From NCBI RefSeq assembly GCF_003096675.1, contig NZ_QEKW01000011.1, forward strand, positions 62,001 through 126,000: DNA of 64,000 nucleotides, given 5' to 3'. Made by a program: the position numbers and the translations under genes. The notes under the pieces are model-generated. The model was not told where the DNA came from and ran no database searches. It saw only the letters and a list, made by a program, of their open reading frames with translations. Of this stretch, positions 16,303 to 25,239 are shown in pieces. The DNA comes from Actinomycetospora cinnamomea. Lineage in GTDB: Bacteria; Actinomycetota; Actinomycetes; Mycobacteriales; Pseudonocardiaceae. Position 1 is the first letter of the stretch; every line of letters begins with the position of its first letter.

Positions 16303-17444
16303 GCGTGGTGCTCGCGCAGGTGCTCGCCGAGCAGGTCGAGGCCGAAGTCGCGGCCGGGAGAGCGCCACACGGAGTGCGCGTGGTTGACCCCGCGCTGGGT
16401 GTTGTCCCACTCCGCGAGCAGCGCAGGACCCTGGAGCCGGTAGTAGTGCGGCTGGCCGCGTTCCAGGCCGCCGGCCCAGGCGAAGTGCACGAGGTCGACG
16501 GCGTCGCCGGCGAACCGCGCCCGCTCGCCCTCCACCAGCCCGGGCGGCATCCGCGCCACGTAGGTCTCGAGCACGGCGCGCAGCTGGTCGCGCTGCGTGG
16601 CGGAGAGGTCGGCGCCGGCGATCCCGCGCGGCACCGCGGTGATCTCGGTGGCGCGGCGGTCCTCCTCGGTGACGCCGAGCTGGGCCTCCAGGCCGTCGTG
16701 CATCGCCCACAGCCGGTCCTCGAGGACCTGGTCGTCGAAGTGCCCGCGCCACAGGTCGGGCAGCGGGATGAGGCGGTCGCCGGCGGAGACCTCGACCCGG
16801 TTGGCGCCGATGATGTCGGCGGGCGCGGTGCCGGTGAGGATCGCCTTGGCCCGCTGCTCGCGGTCGAGGGCGCGCACGAGGTCGCGCGCGGCGTCCTCGA
16901 TGCCGCCGAGCGGGCGCAGCTCCTGCCCGCCGAGCAGCGGCGAGACCATGGGGTCGGCCCCGAGGAAGCACGGGCTGCCCGCCGCCACCCGCCCGTCGAC
17001 GACCACGTGGTTCACCGACACGTGGTGCCCGCCGAAGCGCCAGCCCCACGGACGGTCGCCCTCCGGGTCGCCGAAGACCCTCAGGTAGTACATGCCCGGG
17101 TCGCGGCCCCGGTCGCGGCCGAAGAGGGCGGCGAAGCCCTCCGTGCGGTCGAGGACGTTCTCCAGGCCCATGATCGTCGAGGCCGTCACGTAGGCCGCCT
17201 CGGAGAGCCCGGTGGACAGCAGCCGCATCGCCGCGCGCTGCTGGTGCGGCAGCTGCTCGTGCATGGTCAGCCCGCCGTGGTCGGTGGGCGTGTAGTACCA
17301 GCGCACCCGCTCGGCCTCGGCGGCCTTCGACCCCGGCCAGTCCCAGACGCCCTGGTCGCGCTGCTCGTCGTCGAGGGTGTCGCGCCACGCCACCGCCGCC
17401 GCGGCCATGTCCGCGGCGACGGTCGACGGCGAGGGTGTGCTCAC
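16299..17444 (-). CDS. DUF3500 domain protein
   Basis: A 381-residue protein matching the DUF3500 pattern: YYTPTDHGGLTMHEQLPHQQ, then LLSTGLSEAAYVTASTIMGLE, a strand pair FGGHHVSVNHVVVDGRV, and the C-terminal HFAWAGGLERGQPHYYRLQGP. The family function is unknown to me; conserved His, Asp and Tyr residues in these segments could form an active site. No signal peptide is seen. GTG 17444 overlaps the upstream gene stop by 4 bp, and its own stop overlaps the carboxylesterase start by 4 bp, so it sits at the centre of a three-gene coupled operon. Confidence 0.75.
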   Translation of the reverse strand: MSTPSPSTVAADMAAAAVAWRDTLDDEQRDQGVWDWPGSKAAEAERVRWYYTPTDHGGLTMHEQLPHQQRAAMRLLSTGLSEAAYVTASTIMGLENVLDRTEGFAALFGRDRGRDPGMYYLRVFGDPEGDRPWGWRFGGHHVSVNHVVVDGRVAAGSPCFLGADPMVSPLLGGQELRPLGGIEDAARDLVRALDREQRAKAILTGTAPADIIGANRVEVSAGDRLIPLPDLWRGHFDDQVLEDRLWAMHDGLEAQLGVTEEDRRATEITAVPRGIAGADLSATQRDQLRAVLETYVARMPPGLVEGERARFAGDAVDLVHFAWAGGLERGQPHYYRLQGPALLAEWDNTQRGVNHAHSVWRSPGRDFGLDLLGEHLREHHA

Positions 17445-17767
17445 TTGATCCGCTGCAGCTGGGTGATCACGAGGCCGTCGGCACCCCCGACGAGGAACTC
17501 GTCGAGTCGGCCGGCGAACTTCACGAGGTGGTCGTTGGCCAGGTGCGCCTGCAGCTTGTCCGCACCCGTCCAGTTCTCGTAGAAGAAGAACCAGGACGGA
17601 TCGTCCTTGCCCTGGTGCAGGTCGTAGTTGACGCAGCCGTCCTCGGCCAGCGTCGGTTCGACGAGCGACTCCAGCGCCTCCCGCAGCTCCTGTTCCTTGC
17701 CGGGTAGCGCCTTCATGTGGGCGATGACGGTCAGCAGGCTGCGGTCGTCGTCGGTCGGGGTGGCCAC
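17441..17767 (-). CDS. Antibiotic biosynthesis monooxygenase (ABM)/YgiN-like protein
   Basis: A 108-residue dimeric ferredoxin-like (ABM) domain: LLTVIAHMKALPGKEQELRE, the conserved EDGCVNYDLHQ, and WFFFYENWTGADKLQAHLAND. Family members such as YgiN are cofactor-independent quinol monooxygenases; others are heme-degrading or simply small-molecule binders. GTG 17767 has a TGGAGG ribosome binding site. It is the promoter-proximal gene of the operon with DUF3500 and carboxylesterase, coupled by a 4-bp overlap, so an oxidation plus ester hydrolysis role on one substrate is inferred. Confidence 0.8.
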   Translation of the reverse strand: MATPTDDDRSLLTVIAHMKALPGKEQELREALESLVEPTLAEDGCVNYDLHQGKDDPSWFFFYENWTGADKLQAHLANDHLVKFAGRLDEFLVGGADGLVITQLQRIK

Positions 17768-17849
17768 GGTGCCTCCAGCGGGGTCGACGGCACTTCTGGT
17801 CGTGCACTACCCGCCGCTCCGGACGGGCACGCCTCGGGCGCCTCGGGCG

Positions 17850-18449
17850 TCAGCCGCTCCGTTCGCCCGGGGTCCGGTCCTCGTCGACCGGTGAGCCGGT
17901 GCCGTCGTCCTCCTCGGAGGTCGACGACGGTCGGCTCTCGACGCCCTGCCCGTCGTCCTCGCTCCCGCCCGAGCCCGAGCCCGTGCCCGTGCCCGAGCCC
18001 GAGCCCGAGGCCGAGCCGGAGCCCGCGCCGGAGCCCGCGCCGGAGCCGGAGGCAGAACCGGAGGCCTCCGGGGACCCCACGTCGGCCTCCGGTGCGTCGC
18101 CGCCGTCGACGGTGCGCGAGCCCTCGTCGGGATCCGAGCCCGACGGGGGGCCCGGTGTCGGCCCGTTGGAGACCCCCCGCGGTGGGCCGGGTGTGGTCGG
18201 CGGCGGGTCGGCGGGCGGCGCGGGCGCGTTGGTCAGCGTCCGCGACGCCCGGATCGCCGACTTCGCCCGGAGGTTCTGGAGCCCGACGATGCCCGCCCCG
18301 AGCGCGACGGCCAACACACCGAAGATCACCACGGCGGCCACGGTGCCCACCACGCCGACCAGGATCGCCAGGACGCCGACGACGACCCAGACCATGCCGA
18401 TGGTGCGCATGGTCGCGATCCTCGGCGGCGGGTCCGGGGGCTCGGTCAT
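17850..18449 (-). CDS. Small membrane protein with Ser/Gly-rich tail
   Basis: A 199-residue protein. Residues 15-57 form two adjacent hydrophobic helices (MVWVVVGVLAILVGVVG and AVVIFGVLAVALGAGIVGLQ). The C-terminal 130 residues are Pro-rich, then a Ser/Gly repeat, then acidic. No family is recognised. The opposite strand is also open here, encoding a Pro/Glu-rich product, but the minus-strand reading gives a credible membrane hairpin and an ATG start. It lies 25 bp downstream of the pyrophosphatase gene on the same strand and may be co-transcribed. Confidence 0.5.
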   Translation of the reverse strand: MTEPPDPPPRIATMRTIGMVWVVVGVLAILVGVVGTVAAVVIFGVLAVALGAGIVGLQNLRAKSAIRASRTLTNAPAPPADPPPTTPGPPRGVSNGPTPGPPSGSDPDEGSRTVDGGDAPEADVGSPEASGSASGSGAGSGAGSGSASGSGSGTGTGSGSGGSEDDGQGVESRPSSTSEEDDGTGSPVDEDRTPGERSG

Positions 18450-18474
18450 CCGCGCGCTCCCGCCGGGGGCCGGG

Positions 18475-18969
18475 TCACGTGGTGTAGCCCTCCTTCTCGG
18501 CGCGCTCGAGGGAGGCCTTGACCTCCTTCTCCGCGTCGGCCCGGCCCACCCACGAGTGGCCCTCGACCGTCTTGTCCGGTTCGAGGGCCTTGTAGACCTC
18601 GAAGAAGTGCTGGATCTCCATGCGGTGGTACTCGTCGAGGTGGTGGATGTCGCGCAGGTGCTCCAGGCGCGGATCGTCGCTCGGGACGCAGAGCACCTTG
18701 TCGTCGCCGCCGGCCTCGTCGGTCATCCGGAACATGCCGATCGCGCGGCTGCGCACCAGGCATCCCGGGAAGGTCGGCTGCTGGACGAGGACGAGCGCGT
18801 CGAGGGGATCCCCGTCCTGGCCCAGCGTGTTCTCGATGTAGCCGTAGTCGGCCGGGTACCGCGTCGCGGTGAACAGCGTCCGATCCAGGCGCAACCGCCC
18901 GGTCTCATGGTCCATCTCGTACTTGTTGCGGCTGCCCTGCGGCACCTCGACCAGCACGTCGAACTCCAC
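18475..18969 (-). CDS. ppa: Inorganic pyrophosphatase
   Basis: A 164-residue family I soluble pyrophosphatase of bacterial length. Characteristic segments are [26 protein letters not shown], the metal-binding signature [12 protein letters not shown], and [13 protein letters not shown]. The C-terminal [24 protein letters not shown] also fits. It hydrolyses diphosphate to two phosphates in the cytoplasm and drives biosynthetic reactions. ATG 18969 gives the standard N-terminus. It is divergent from the YihY-family gene. Confidence 0.95.
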   Translation of the reverse strand: MEFDVLVEVPQGSRNKYEMDHETGRLRLDRTLFTATRYPADYGYIENTLGQDGDPLDALVLVQQPTFPGCLVRSRAIGMFRMTDEAGGDDKVLCVPSDDPRLEHLRDIHHLDEYHRMEIQHFFEVYKALEPDKTVEGHSWVGRADAEKEVKASLERAEKEGYTT

Positions 18970-19127
18970 CCGCGGCTCCTCCCGCTGACCGATCGTGTCG
19001 GGGCGCCAGTGTGGCGGTCCCCGCCGGCCCCGGCCAGACCGGCCCGTCCGCCCGAACCGGCTGGTCCGCTGGGGACCGGCGCCGACGGGGTACCCGTTCT
19101 GCGACGAGGTCGGGCGGAGGTGGCGCG

Positions 19128-20108
19128 GTGGGTCTGACCGGACGTGTGGACGCCTTCCAGCGCCGGCACCGCTGGGCGGCCGTGCCCGTCGCGGTGATCT
19201 ACAAGTTCCTCGACGACCAGGGCACCTATCTCGCCGCCCTGCTCGCCTACTACGGCTTCATCTCGTTGTTCCCGCTGCTGCTGCTCGGGGTGACGGTGCT
19301 CGGCTTCCTCCTGCACGACGACCCCGTCGCCCAGCAGGCCGTCGTGTCCTCGGCGCTGCGCAACGTGCCGGTGATCGGCGACCAGATCCGGGACAACGTC
19401 CACAGCCTGGGCGGGAGCGTCACCGGCCTCGTCGTCGGTGTCGTCGTCGCGGTCTACGGCGCGCTCGGGGTCACGCACGCCGCGCAGCACGCGCTCGACG
19501 AGGTGTGGGCCGTGCCCAAGGCCGAGCGCGCCGGCATCGGTGCCGCCTACGGCAAGGGCGTGCTCATCGTGCTGCTCGTCGGCGCCGGGATCCTGCTCAC
19601 CGCGGGGCTGTCGGCGATCGGGACGACGGCCGGCGCGATCACCGGGCTGGGCGCGATCACCCGTGGTGCGGTGACGGTCGCCGGCACGGTGGTCAACGTC
19701 GGCCTCTTCCTCCTGGCGTACCACCTGCTGACGGCCCGGCCGAACCGCCTGCGCGACCGGTGGGTCGCGGCCGTCGCGGCCGGGATCACCTGGCAGGTGC
19801 TGCTCTCGATCGGTACGTGGCTCGTCGGCACCCGGCTGCAGGGCGCGAGCGCGATGTACGGGCTGTTCGGCATCGTGCTCGGACTGCTCGGCTGGCTCTA
19901 CCTCGCCGCGCTGGTGTTCGTGCTCTGCGCCGAGCTGGACGCCGTGCTGGCCCTGCGGCTGCACCCCCGCAGCCTGCTGAGCATGTACCCCGACGATCGC
20001 GACACCACGGCCGCCGACCACCAGGCCTACGCCGCCTACGCGGAGTCCGAACGGCAGAAGGACTTCCAGTCGGTCGACGTCACCTTCACCGAGGACGAAT
20101 CACGATAG
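19128..20108 (+). CDS. YihY/BrkB-family inner membrane protein
   Basis: A 326-residue protein with six predicted membrane segments. Family landmarks are [22 protein letters not shown] near the N-terminus, [40 protein letters not shown] and [23 protein letters not shown] near the end. The family was once called RNase BN in error; transport or envelope roles are proposed but unproven. The GTG at 19128 has GGAGG 7 bp upstream, preferred over an upstream in-frame start in low-quality sequence. The C-terminus is acidic and soluble. Confidence 0.82.
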   Translation: MGLTGRVDAFQRRHRWAAVPVAVIYKFLDDQGTYLAALLAYYGFISLFPLLLLGVTVLGFLLHDDPVAQQAVVSSALRNVPVIGDQIRDNVHSLGGSVTGLVVGVVVAVYGALGVTHAAQHALDEVWAVPKAERAGIGAAYGKGVLIVLLVGAGILLTAGLSAIGTTAGAITGLGAITRGAVTVAGTVVNVGLFLLAYHLLTARPNRLRDRWVAAVAAGITWQVLLSIGTWLVGTRLQGASAMYGLFGIVLGLLGWLYLAALVFVLCAELDAVLALRLHPRSLLSMYPDDRDTTAADHQAYAAYAESERQKDFQSVDVTFTEDESR

Positions 20109-20224
20109 GGGACGCGTGTGACACGGGGCCAGCGGTGGTACACGCGTCCGTCGCGATCGCCCGTCGTTCGCGCTCGCTGCACCAGCGCGGCGTCCCCAAC
20201 CCGCCTCGCCGTCGAGGAGTACGT

Positions 20225-21598
20225 GTGCCGCAACCGTCGCCCATCGGCCCCCGCTACCGGCTCGACGCCCTGCTCGGGGGCACGGCGAGCCGGGTCCACC
20301 GGGCCCACGACCTGCTCCTGCAGCGTGACGTGGCGATCAAGTCCTTCCCCGGTGCCGACGGACCGGAGCGATGGCGGCGCGACGGGCTCCTGCGGGAACG
20401 GCTCGGGACCGACCAGGCCGTCCAGGTCCTCGACGGCGCTCCTGACGGCGATGACGGGCCCTTCACCGTCCTCACGCTCGCCCGCGCCGGCAGCCTCGAC
20501 CGGGCGGCGGGTCCCTGGGACCCGTGGCCCACGACGCTGCTGGTCGGCCGCCTCGCCGTCGGCCTGGGACGCCTGCACGACCTGGGGGTGGTGCACGGCG
20601 CGGTGGCCGCGGACGCCGTGCTCCTCGATCCCCAGCACGGCCCCCGCTGGGCCGGGCACGGCGGCGTCCCCGCCGCCGGCGCCACCCCCGACGACGACGT
20701 CACCGCCTTCGCGCGCGTCGCGACCGGCGTCGTCACCGGCCGTTCCGACGAGGCGATCGAACCCTCCGGTGAGGTCCTCGACGCCGTGCGCGCCCTGGTC
20801 CGCGGGCCGGTGGACGATGACGGGCTCGACCGGCTGCGTCGCGGCCTGGTCGGTGACTCGGCACGGATCGGGGTCCGCCGCCCCGTCGCGGCGCCGGCGG
20901 GCCCGGCCCGCCGCGCGCGGCGCTCGATCCTCGCTGCCTGCACCGCCGCCGCGGTGGTGGGCGGTGCGGTCGGCGTCGGGACGGGCGTGGTGAACGGCGA
21001 CGGCGCGACCGCGGTGGCGTCCGACGTGGCCTCCGGCGGCGTCGACGCCGCGATCCCGTCCCGGCCGCTCCCGCCGGCGGCCGCGACGGTCGAGGCCCCG
21101 GAGCCGACCCCCTCGGGGCGCGCGGCTCCGGTGCGGACCGGCGGCGACGAGCGCGTCGAGCAGGAGACGAGGCGGTCCGCGGTGACGGCCGAACCCGTCG
21201 TCCGCACGAGCCGGTCGGAGCGCGCCGCGCCCGGCGCCGAGGGCGGGCGCCCCGACGGGGAGTACGCCCACGACCGGGGGGACCGGGACGGCCGCGGCGA
21301 CCGCGACGACCGTGAGAACCGCGACGACCGTGGGGAGCGCGACGAGCGCGACGGTCGCGGCGACGACCGCGACGACGAGGACGGCGGCGACCGCGACGGG
21401 GGCGACCGCGACGGGGGCGACGACCGCGACCGCGCCGGCCGCGACGAGCAGGGATCGCGCGACGAGGGCTCCGACGAGGGCTCGGACGAGGGCTCGGACG
21501 AGGGCTCGGACGAGGGCTCGGACGAGGGCTCGGACGGCGAAGCGGACGGCGACTCCCGCGACGGGGGCGCCGAGGACGAGGGGTCGGATTCGGCCTGA
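20225..21598 (+). CDS. Membrane-anchored protein kinase-like pseudokinase with repeat tail
   Basis: A 457-residue protein with a degenerate Ser/Thr kinase fold at residues 1-210. The N-lobe is recognisable (YRLDALLGGTASRVHRAHDL, then VAIKSF with the conserved Lys). The catalytic loop reads VHGAVAADAVLL where active kinases have HRD and an Asn, and the DFG motif is replaced by GHGG, so catalysis is not expected. A transmembrane helix follows near residues 238-258 (AACTAAAVVGGAVGVGTGVV). The extracellular part is low complexity: Pro-rich, then Arg/Asp-rich, then DEGS repeats. GTG 20225 follows GAGGAG. It lies downstream of the YihY gene and may signal by protein binding. Confidence 0.7.
   Translation: MPQPSPIGPRYRLDALLGGTASRVHRAHDLLLQRDVAIKSFPGADGPERWRRDGLLRERLGTDQAVQVLDGAPDGDDGPFTVLTLARAGSLDRAAGPWDPWPTTLLVGRLAVGLGRLHDLGVVHGAVAADAVLLDPQHGPRWAGHGGVPAAGATPDDDVTAFARVATGVVTGRSDEAIEPSGEVLDAVRALVRGPVDDDGLDRLRRGLVGDSARIGVRRPVAAPAGPARRARRSILAACTAAAVVGGAVGVGTGVVNGDGATAVASDVASGGVDAAIPSRPLPPAAATVEAPEPTPSGRAAPVRTGGDERVEQETRRSAVTAEPVVRTSRSERAAPGAEGGRPDGEYAHDRGDRDGRGDRDDRENRDDRGERDERDGRGDDRDDEDGGDRDGGDRDGGDDRDRAGRDEQGSRDEGSDEGSDEGSDEGSDEGSDEGSDGEADGDSRDGGAEDEGSDSA
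21461..21532 (+). repeat. 12-bp coding tandem repeat (DEGS)
   Basis: Six consecutive copies of GACGAGGGCTCG (one with a final C) encode DEGS repeats near the C-terminus of the pseudokinase. They sit at the end of a longer Arg/Asp/Gly-rich tract with irregular CGCGACGAC-type repetition from about 21270. The frame is preserved. Confidence 0.95.
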
Positions 21599-21664
21599 GA
21601 CGCGCGACGGCCCGCGTCCCCGACGGGGGCGCGGACCGTGTCGGGCGCGAGACCGCGGTGCGGC

Positions 21665-22222
21665 TCAGGCCTGCTTGATCGCCGAGATGTCGAACTCGAG
21701 GCCGACCTTCTCCGAGACGAGCACGCCACCGGTCTCCAGGGCGGCGTTGAAGGTGATGCCCCAGTCCTTGCGGTTGATCGTCGTCGAGCCCTCGAAGCCG
21801 GCGCGGACGTTGCCGAACGGGTCCTTGGCCAGGCCGGTGAACTCGAAGTCGACCGTCACGGGCTTCGTGACGTCGCGGATGGTGAGGTCGCCGGTGATGC
21901 GCCAGACGTCGCCGTCACGCTCCACGGCCGTCGAGCGGAACGTGATCTCGGGGTAGACGTTCACGGCGAGGAAGTCGTCGCCCTGGACGTGGCCGTCGCG
22001 CTGCTCCTGGCCGGTCGTGAGGCTGTTGGTGGCGATGACGATCTCGGCCGAGGACGTCGACGGGTCCTCGTCGATGTGGGCCGAGCCCCGGAACTCGCCG
22101 AAGGAACCGCGGACCTTGGTGACCATCGCGTGGCGCGCGGTGAAGCCGATACGGGTGTGCGCGGGGTCGAGCTGGTAGTCGCCGGCGAGATCGAGGGCTG
22201 GGGCGGTGGTCTCCGTGGTCAT
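21665..22222 (-). CDS. YceI-family lipocalin-like protein
   Basis: A 185-residue YceI protein: [22 protein letters not shown] at the N-terminus, then [56 protein letters not shown] and [20 protein letters not shown]. The fold is an elongated barrel that binds polyisoprenoid-like lipids in characterised members. No signal peptide is present, so a cytoplasmic form is likely. ATG 22222 is preceded by AGGAGG. The upstream region holds a good promoter and two TTGA-N4-TCAA sites, indicating a repressed, inducible gene. Confidence 0.9.
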   Translation of the reverse strand: MTTETTAPALDLAGDYQLDPAHTRIGFTARHAMVTKVRGSFGEFRGSAHIDEDPSTSSAEIVIATNSLTTGQEQRDGHVQGDDFLAVNVYPEITFRSTAVERDGDVWRITGDLTIRDVTKPVTVDFEFTGLAKDPFGNVRAGFEGSTTINRKDWGITFNAALETGGVLVSEKVGLEFDISAIKQA

Positions 22223-22238
22223 GGCGTCCTCCTGGGAC

Positions 22239-22290
22239 TTGAAGCGTCAACCTTCAAGGCAGAGCCTAGCACTATCACTTGAGACGTCAA
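22239..22290 (-). promoter_or_regulatory. yceI promoter with two TTGA-N4-TCAA operators
   Basis: On the minus strand, TTGACG (22290-22285) and TAGGCT (22268-22263), 16 bp apart, form a good -35/-10 pair. One palindromic site TTGACGTCTCAA (22279-22290) overlaps the -35 box and a second, TTGACGCTTCAA (22239-22250), lies just downstream of the -10. The pattern and placement fit a MarR-type repressor, which is not encoded nearby. Confidence 0.7.
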
Positions 22291-22334
22291 CTATCGGGAC
22301 GGTGACCGGCGTCGCCCCGAGGCGGGCGTTGTCG

Positions 22335-22769
22335 TCAGGCGAGCGTCCGGAGGCCCGCCTCGCCGACGACGACCGCTCCCGGCCAGCGCGCGGCGAGGGC
22401 GGTGGCGAAGGTGCCGGCGTCGGGACCGTGCACCTGCACGACGAGCCGGTCGGCGGCGAGGCCCGCGGCGCTGCGCGCGAAGCGGGCGAGGGTTGCGGGG
22501 TCCCACGCCGTCGGGTGGACGCCGACCGCGACGCGCACCGAGGTCGTGGCGAGCAGCACCGCGAGGGCCTGCGCCGTGCTCGGCCAGCGGGGCCCGGCCG
22601 GGACGTCGCGGGGTCCGGCGGGGACGACGACCAGCGCAGCGCCGTCGGCCTCCGCGGCACGGGCCTGGTCGAGCACCGCGTCGAGGGCGCGGGAGCCGCG
22701 TGCGGGGTCGACGAGGCCGTGGTCCACGGGGTCGAGGTGGACGATGCGAGGCGGGGCGAGCGTGGTCAT
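22335..22769 (-). CDS. Short luciferase-like (LLM) TIM-barrel fragment protein
   Basis: A 144-residue protein resembling only the N-terminal third of luciferase-like flavin monooxygenases: [21 protein letters not shown] is the helix after strand 1, [19 protein letters not shown] the strand 3 region, and [22 protein letters not shown] the helix 3 to strand 4 region. Full-length enzymes are 300-450 residues, so this is either a truncated gene or a stand-alone half-barrel. It stops at 22335 with no recognisable continuation. ATG 22769 is chosen. A 29-codon open frame lies just upstream on the same strand. Confidence 0.55.
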   Translation of the reverse strand: MTTLAPPRIVHLDPVDHGLVDPARGSRALDAVLDQARAAEADGAALVVVPAGPRDVPAGPRWPSTAQALAVLLATTSVRVAVGVHPTAWDPATLARFARSAAGLAADRLVVQVHGPDAGTFATALAARWPGAVVVGEAGLRTLA

Positions 22770-22830
22770 CGGGGCTCCGGGGTCGCGGGCGTGCGGGGCA
22801 CGTGGGCGCGCCCGGTCCTCGTGAGAGGTC

Positions 22831-22920
22831 TCAGGGACGCGCACCGACCCGGCGACGGAGCTCGTCGAACGCGTCGGGGCGACGGCTCGGCCAGAACCGC
22901 TCGAGCGTCTCCCCGGACAT
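22831..22920 (-). CDS. Possible 29-aa small protein
   Basis: A 29-codon frame from ATG 22920 with GC-rich third positions throughout. The product is highly charged ([20 protein letters not shown]). No clear ribosome binding site is seen. It lies between the LLM-like fragment and ilvD, so it could be a small gene or a relic. No family is recognised. Confidence 0.3.
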   Translation of the reverse strand: MSGETLERFWPSRRPDAFDELRRRVGARP

Positions 22921-22973
22921 GGCGCCCGAGTCTGCCCCCGCCCCCGGGGAGGGACAAGCGTTACCTTCACCTC

Positions 22974-24659
22974 ATGGAGTCCGCCGACCTCAAGCCCCGC
23001 AGCCGCGACGTCACCGACGGGTTGGAGCGGGCCGCCGCCCGCGGGATGCTGCGCGCGGTGGGGATGACCGACGACGACTTCGGCAAGCCGCAGATCGGCA
23101 TCGCCTCGTCGTGGAACGAGATCACGCCGTGCAACCTCTCGCTGGACCGGCTCGCCGCCGCCAGCAAGGAGGGCGTGCACCACGGCGGCGGCTTCCCCAT
23201 GGAGTTCGGCACGATCTCGGTCTCCGACGGCATCTCGATGGGCCACGTCGGGATGCACTACTCGCTGGTCAGCCGCGAGATCATCGCCGACTCGGTGGAG
23301 GCGGTCGTCCAGGCCGAGCGCCTGGACGGCACGGTCACGCTCGCCGGCTGCGACAAGTCGCTGCCCGGGATGCTCATGGCTGCGGCACGGCTCGACCTCG
23401 CCTCGGTGTTCCTCTACGCCGGCTCGATCATGCCGGGCACGGTGGACGGCAAGGAGGTGTCGATCATCGACGCCTTCGAGGCCGTCGGCGCGTGCGCGCG
23501 CGGCCTGATCTCCCGCGCCGAGGTCGACCGCATCGAGCGCGCCATCTGCCCGGGCGAGGGCGCGTGCGGCGGCATGTACACCGCCAACACCATGGCCTGC
23601 GCGGCCGAGGCGATGGGCATGTCGCTGCCCGGCTCGGCCTCCCCGCCGAGCGCCGACCGCCGCCGCGACGGCTTCGCCCGCGCGTCCGGCGACGCCGTGG
23701 TCGGGATGCTGCGCCGCGGTCACACCGCCCGCGACGTCATGACGCGCGAGGCGTTCGAGAACGCGATCGCGGTCGTGATGGCGTTCGGCGGGTCGACCAA
23801 CGCGGTGCTGCACCTGCTCGCCATCGCGCGCGAGGCCGAGGTCGACCTCGTCCTCGACGACTTCAACCGCATCGGCGACCGCGTCCCGCACCTCGCCGAC
23901 GTCAAGCCGTTCGGGCGGCACATGATGACGACGGTCGACAAGGTCGGCGGCGTCCCGGTCGTCATGCGGGCGCTGCTCGACGCCGGCCTGCTGCACGGCG
24001 ACGCGCTGACCGTCACGGGCAGGACCGTCGCGGAGAACCTCGACGAGCTGGCCCCGGCGCCCCTGGACGGGGAGATCCTGCGGCCGCTGTCGGACCCGAT
24101 CCACCCGACCGGCGGGCTGACGATCCTGCGCGGCTCGCTCGCCCCCGACGGCGCCGTGGTCAAGTCGGCGGGCTTCGACGCGTCGTCGTTCGAGGGCACC
24201 GCCCGTGTCTTCGAGGGCGAGCAGGGCGCGATGGACGCCGTCTCGTCGAACAGCCTGCAGCCCGGCGACGTCGTCGTCATCCGCGACGAGGGGCCGCGCG
24301 GCGGGCCGGGGATGCGGGAGATGCTCGCCGTCACCGGGGCGATCAAGGGCGCCGGGCTCGGCAAGGACGTCCTGCTGCTCACCGACGGGCGCTTCTCCGG
24401 CGGTACCACCGGCCTGTGCGTCGGGCACGTGGCGCCCGAGGCCGCGCACGGCGGCCCGATCGCGTTCGTGCGCGACGGCGACCGCGTCCGCCTGGACCTG
24501 ACCACCCGGACCCTCGACCTGCTCGTCGAGCCGGACGAGCTGGCGCGACGTGCCGAGGGCTGGACCGCCCCGCCGCTCAAGCACCGCACCGGCGTGCTCG
24601 GCAAGTACGCGAGGCTCGTCGGTTCGGCGGCCGAGGGCGCGGTCGTGGGCTTTGCCTGA
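22974..24659 (+). CDS. ilvD: Dihydroxy-acid dehydratase
   Basis: A 561-residue IlvD/Edd-family dehydratase. Iron-sulfur and metal ligands are visible: [14 protein letters not shown] and [19 protein letters not shown]. Other markers are [34 protein letters not shown] and the C-terminal [17 protein letters not shown]. It converts 2,3-dihydroxy-isovalerate and its methylvalerate homologue to the 2-oxo acids of valine and isoleucine synthesis. No other ilv gene is in the window. ATG 22974 gives the standard N-terminus. The stop codon (TGA 24657-24659) lies in the R-type flank of palindrome A3, giving a terminal FA. Confidence 0.95.
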   Translation: MESADLKPRSRDVTDGLERAAARGMLRAVGMTDDDFGKPQIGIASSWNEITPCNLSLDRLAAASKEGVHHGGGFPMEFGTISVSDGISMGHVGMHYSLVSREIIADSVEAVVQAERLDGTVTLAGCDKSLPGMLMAAARLDLASVFLYAGSIMPGTVDGKEVSIIDAFEAVGACARGLISRAEVDRIERAICPGEGACGGMYTANTMACAAEAMGMSLPGSASPPSADRRRDGFARASGDAVVGMLRRGHTARDVMTREAFENAIAVVMAFGGSTNAVLHLLAIAREAEVDLVLDDFNRIGDRVPHLADVKPFGRHMMTTVDKVGGVPVVMRALLDAGLLHGDALTVTGRTVAENLDELAPAPLDGEILRPLSDPIHPTGGLTILRGSLAPDGAVVKSAGFDASSFEGTARVFEGEQGAMDAVSSNSLQPGDVVVIRDEGPRGGPGMREMLAVTGAIKGAGLGKDVLLLTDGRFSGGTTGLCVGHVAPEAAHGGPIAFVRDGDRVRLDLTTRTLDLLVEPDELARRAEGWTAPPLKHRTGVLGKYARLVGSAAEGAVVGFA

Positions 24660-24705
24660 CGGCTCGTGCGCGCTCTCCCGTGCCGGGGCACGGGGAAGCG
24701 CGCAC
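24651..24705. repeat. Family A palindrome, copy A3
   Basis: The stem is GTGCGCGCTCTCCCGTGCC (24666-24684), a GG loop and GGCACGGGGAAGCGCGCAC (24687-24705), with two mismatched positions. The left flank TTTGCCTGACGGCTC is R type, as beside the OsmC gene, and contains the ilvD stop. The right side runs straight into the ElaA-like gene, with no recognisable outer flank. Confidence 0.8.
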
Positions 24706-25125
24706 ACCCTCTCCCGGGCCCGGTTCCACGAGCTCACGGTGGGCGAGCTCTACGAGCTGCTCGCGCTGCGCGTGCGGGTGTTCGTCGTCGAGCAGGGGTG
24801 CGCGTACCAGGAGCTCGACGGCCAGGACGCGCGCGCCGAGCACGTGTGGACGCGCGGTCCGGACGGCGAGATGGCGGCGTATCTGCGGGTCCTCGACGCA
24901 GGCGGGGGCACCACGCGGCTCGGGCGCATCGTCACCGCCCCCGAGCACCGCGGCACCGGCGCCGGCGCGGCGCTGATGCGGGCGGTCCTGGCAGGGATCG
25001 ACGGGCCTGTCGTGCTCGGGGCGCAGGTGCAGGCGCAGGGGTTCTACCAGCGCCTCGGCTTCGCCGTCGACGGTCCGGGCTACGACGAGGACGGCATCCC
25101 GCACGTGCCCATGCGGCGGAGGTAG
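24652..25125 (+). CDS. ElaA-like GNAT acetyltransferase, 5' end replaced by a palindrome
   Basis: A GNAT-fold N-acetyltransferase of the ElaA type: [37 protein letters not shown], the acetyl-CoA loop [20 protein letters not shown], and [19 protein letters not shown] at the end. The acyl acceptor is unknown. The start is unclear. In the correct frame no ATG or GTG occurs before the conserved N-terminus; the only options are TTG 24652, inside the ilvD stop region and upstream of palindrome A3 (157 aa), or GTG 24739, which removes conserved residues. The palindrome therefore appears to have displaced the original start. The gene may be poorly expressed. Confidence 0.65.
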   Translation: MPDGSCALSRAGARGSAHTLSRARFHELTVGELYELLALRVRVFVVEQGCAYQELDGQDARAEHVWTRGPDGEMAAYLRVLDAGGGTTRLGRIVTAPEHRGTGAGAALMRAVLAGIDGPVVLGAQVQAQGFYQRLGFAVDGPGYDEDGIPHVPMRRR

Positions 25126-25239
25126 CCGCGTCGGCCGAGGTGCTGCTCGGTCGCGGCGGTGCCGCCGCGACCGGTTTCCCGCGCCGGCGCCCAGCTGTCT
25201 CACAGCTCCGTCTCAGGGAGTGCGCGGACGCTGGGAGAC

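Noticed and set aside
17899-19137. A plus-strand Pro/Glu-rich open frame
   Set aside because: It covers the antisense of a credible membrane protein and of pyrophosphatase. Its Glu-Pro repeat mirrors the Ser/Gly-rich tail on the other strand.
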